This document shows, piece by piece, positions 6,342 to 6,432 of a DNA stretch of 6,432 nt (its first letter is position 1; the number at the start of each line of letters is the position of its first letter). The notes under the pieces were generated by a model that ran no database searches, was not told where the DNA came from, and was given only the letters and a program-made list of their open reading frames with translations. Made by a program: the position numbers and the translations under genes. Source of the stretch: Methylorubrum extorquens (GTDB lineage Bacteria; Pseudomonadota; Alphaproteobacteria; Rhizobiales; Beijerinckiaceae); contig JAEUAC010000302.1 in assembly GCA_019695455.1 (NCBI GenBank), positions 1 to 6,432 on the forward strand. The letters are read 5' to 3'.

Positions 6342-6432
6342 GCACGATCCTGACCGGCTATTTCGAGACCCGCCGCGAGGCCGAGATGAGCGTCGAGCGC
6401 CTCGTCCAGGAATATGGCGTGGACCGCAGCCG
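6338..6432 (+). CDS. Small stress-associated hypothetical protein (5' part only)
   Basis: Only the first 31 codons are present, reading MSTILTGYFETRREAEMSVE (residues 1-20), then RLVQEYGVDRS. The pattern of a short beta strand, F-D/E-T-R-R-E-A-E, and a helix ending RLVQE-x-G resembles a family of small alphaproteobacterial hypothetical proteins related to general-stress/YflT-type domains. That assignment rests on a fragment and is tentative. The start is well supported: GAGGA at 6325-6329 lies 8 nt before the ATG. The start overlaps the hydrolase stop by 4 nt (ATGA), so the two are probably co-translated. Confidence 0.75.
   Translation, partial: MSTILTGYFETRREAEMSVERLVQEYGVDRS

Noticed and set aside
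4740..6432. Integration site duplication of the tRNA 3' end
   Set aside because: No second copy of the T-arm/acceptor sequence and no integrase gene are seen inside the window.

Overview
This 6.4 kb window is a very GC-rich, densely packed bacterial chromosome segment. Gene content (DctA, a rhizobial-type 3-hydroxybutyrate dehydrogenase, an Ure2/YfcG-like GST, a short signal-bearing FKBP) and the strong G/C third-position bias point to an alphaproteobacterium, most likely Hyphomicrobiales and possibly Methylobacteriaceae. The family-level placement is impression, not proof. No mobile element, CRISPR array or recognisable phage gene is visible.

Left part (1-4151). A dctA gene for a C4-dicarboxylate:cation symporter runs leftward off the window edge. 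Divergent from it, across a 181-nt gap, begins a tight rightward four-gene run: bdhA (3-hydroxybutyrate dehydrogenase), a patatin-like serine hydrolase overlapping bdhA by 4 nt (GTGA), a cobalamin-binding-like (BtuF-fold) protein with no signal peptide 19 nt further on, and a glutathione S-transferase overlapping it by 4 nt (ATGA). The overlaps suggest one transcript with translational coupling. bdhA and dctA both feed central C4 / acetyl-CoA metabolism. The patatin-like protein may act on a lipid or on polyhydroxybutyrate, but this rests on position only.

Middle (4152-4816). A perfect 10-bp GC hairpin lies between the convergent GST gene and a leftward gene for a secreted FKBP-type peptidyl-prolyl isomerase. 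Divergent from the latter is an intact tRNA-Arg with anticodon CCG and an encoded CCA end.

Right part (4817-6432). Downstream of the tRNA lie about 475 nt without an intact gene. They contain what looks like the decayed N-terminus of an exonuclease III-type gene (about 28 codons, start codon missing, no catalytic remainder). Then come a membrane-anchored alpha/beta hydrolase with a complete catalytic triad and, overlapping it by ATGA, the first 31 codons of a small protein of a stress-associated hypothetical family.

I do not see a convincing undescribed system. The points most worth a second look are the exonuclease III remnant beside the tRNA, the coupled bdhA-patatin pair, and the signal-less B12-binding-like protein coupled to a GST.
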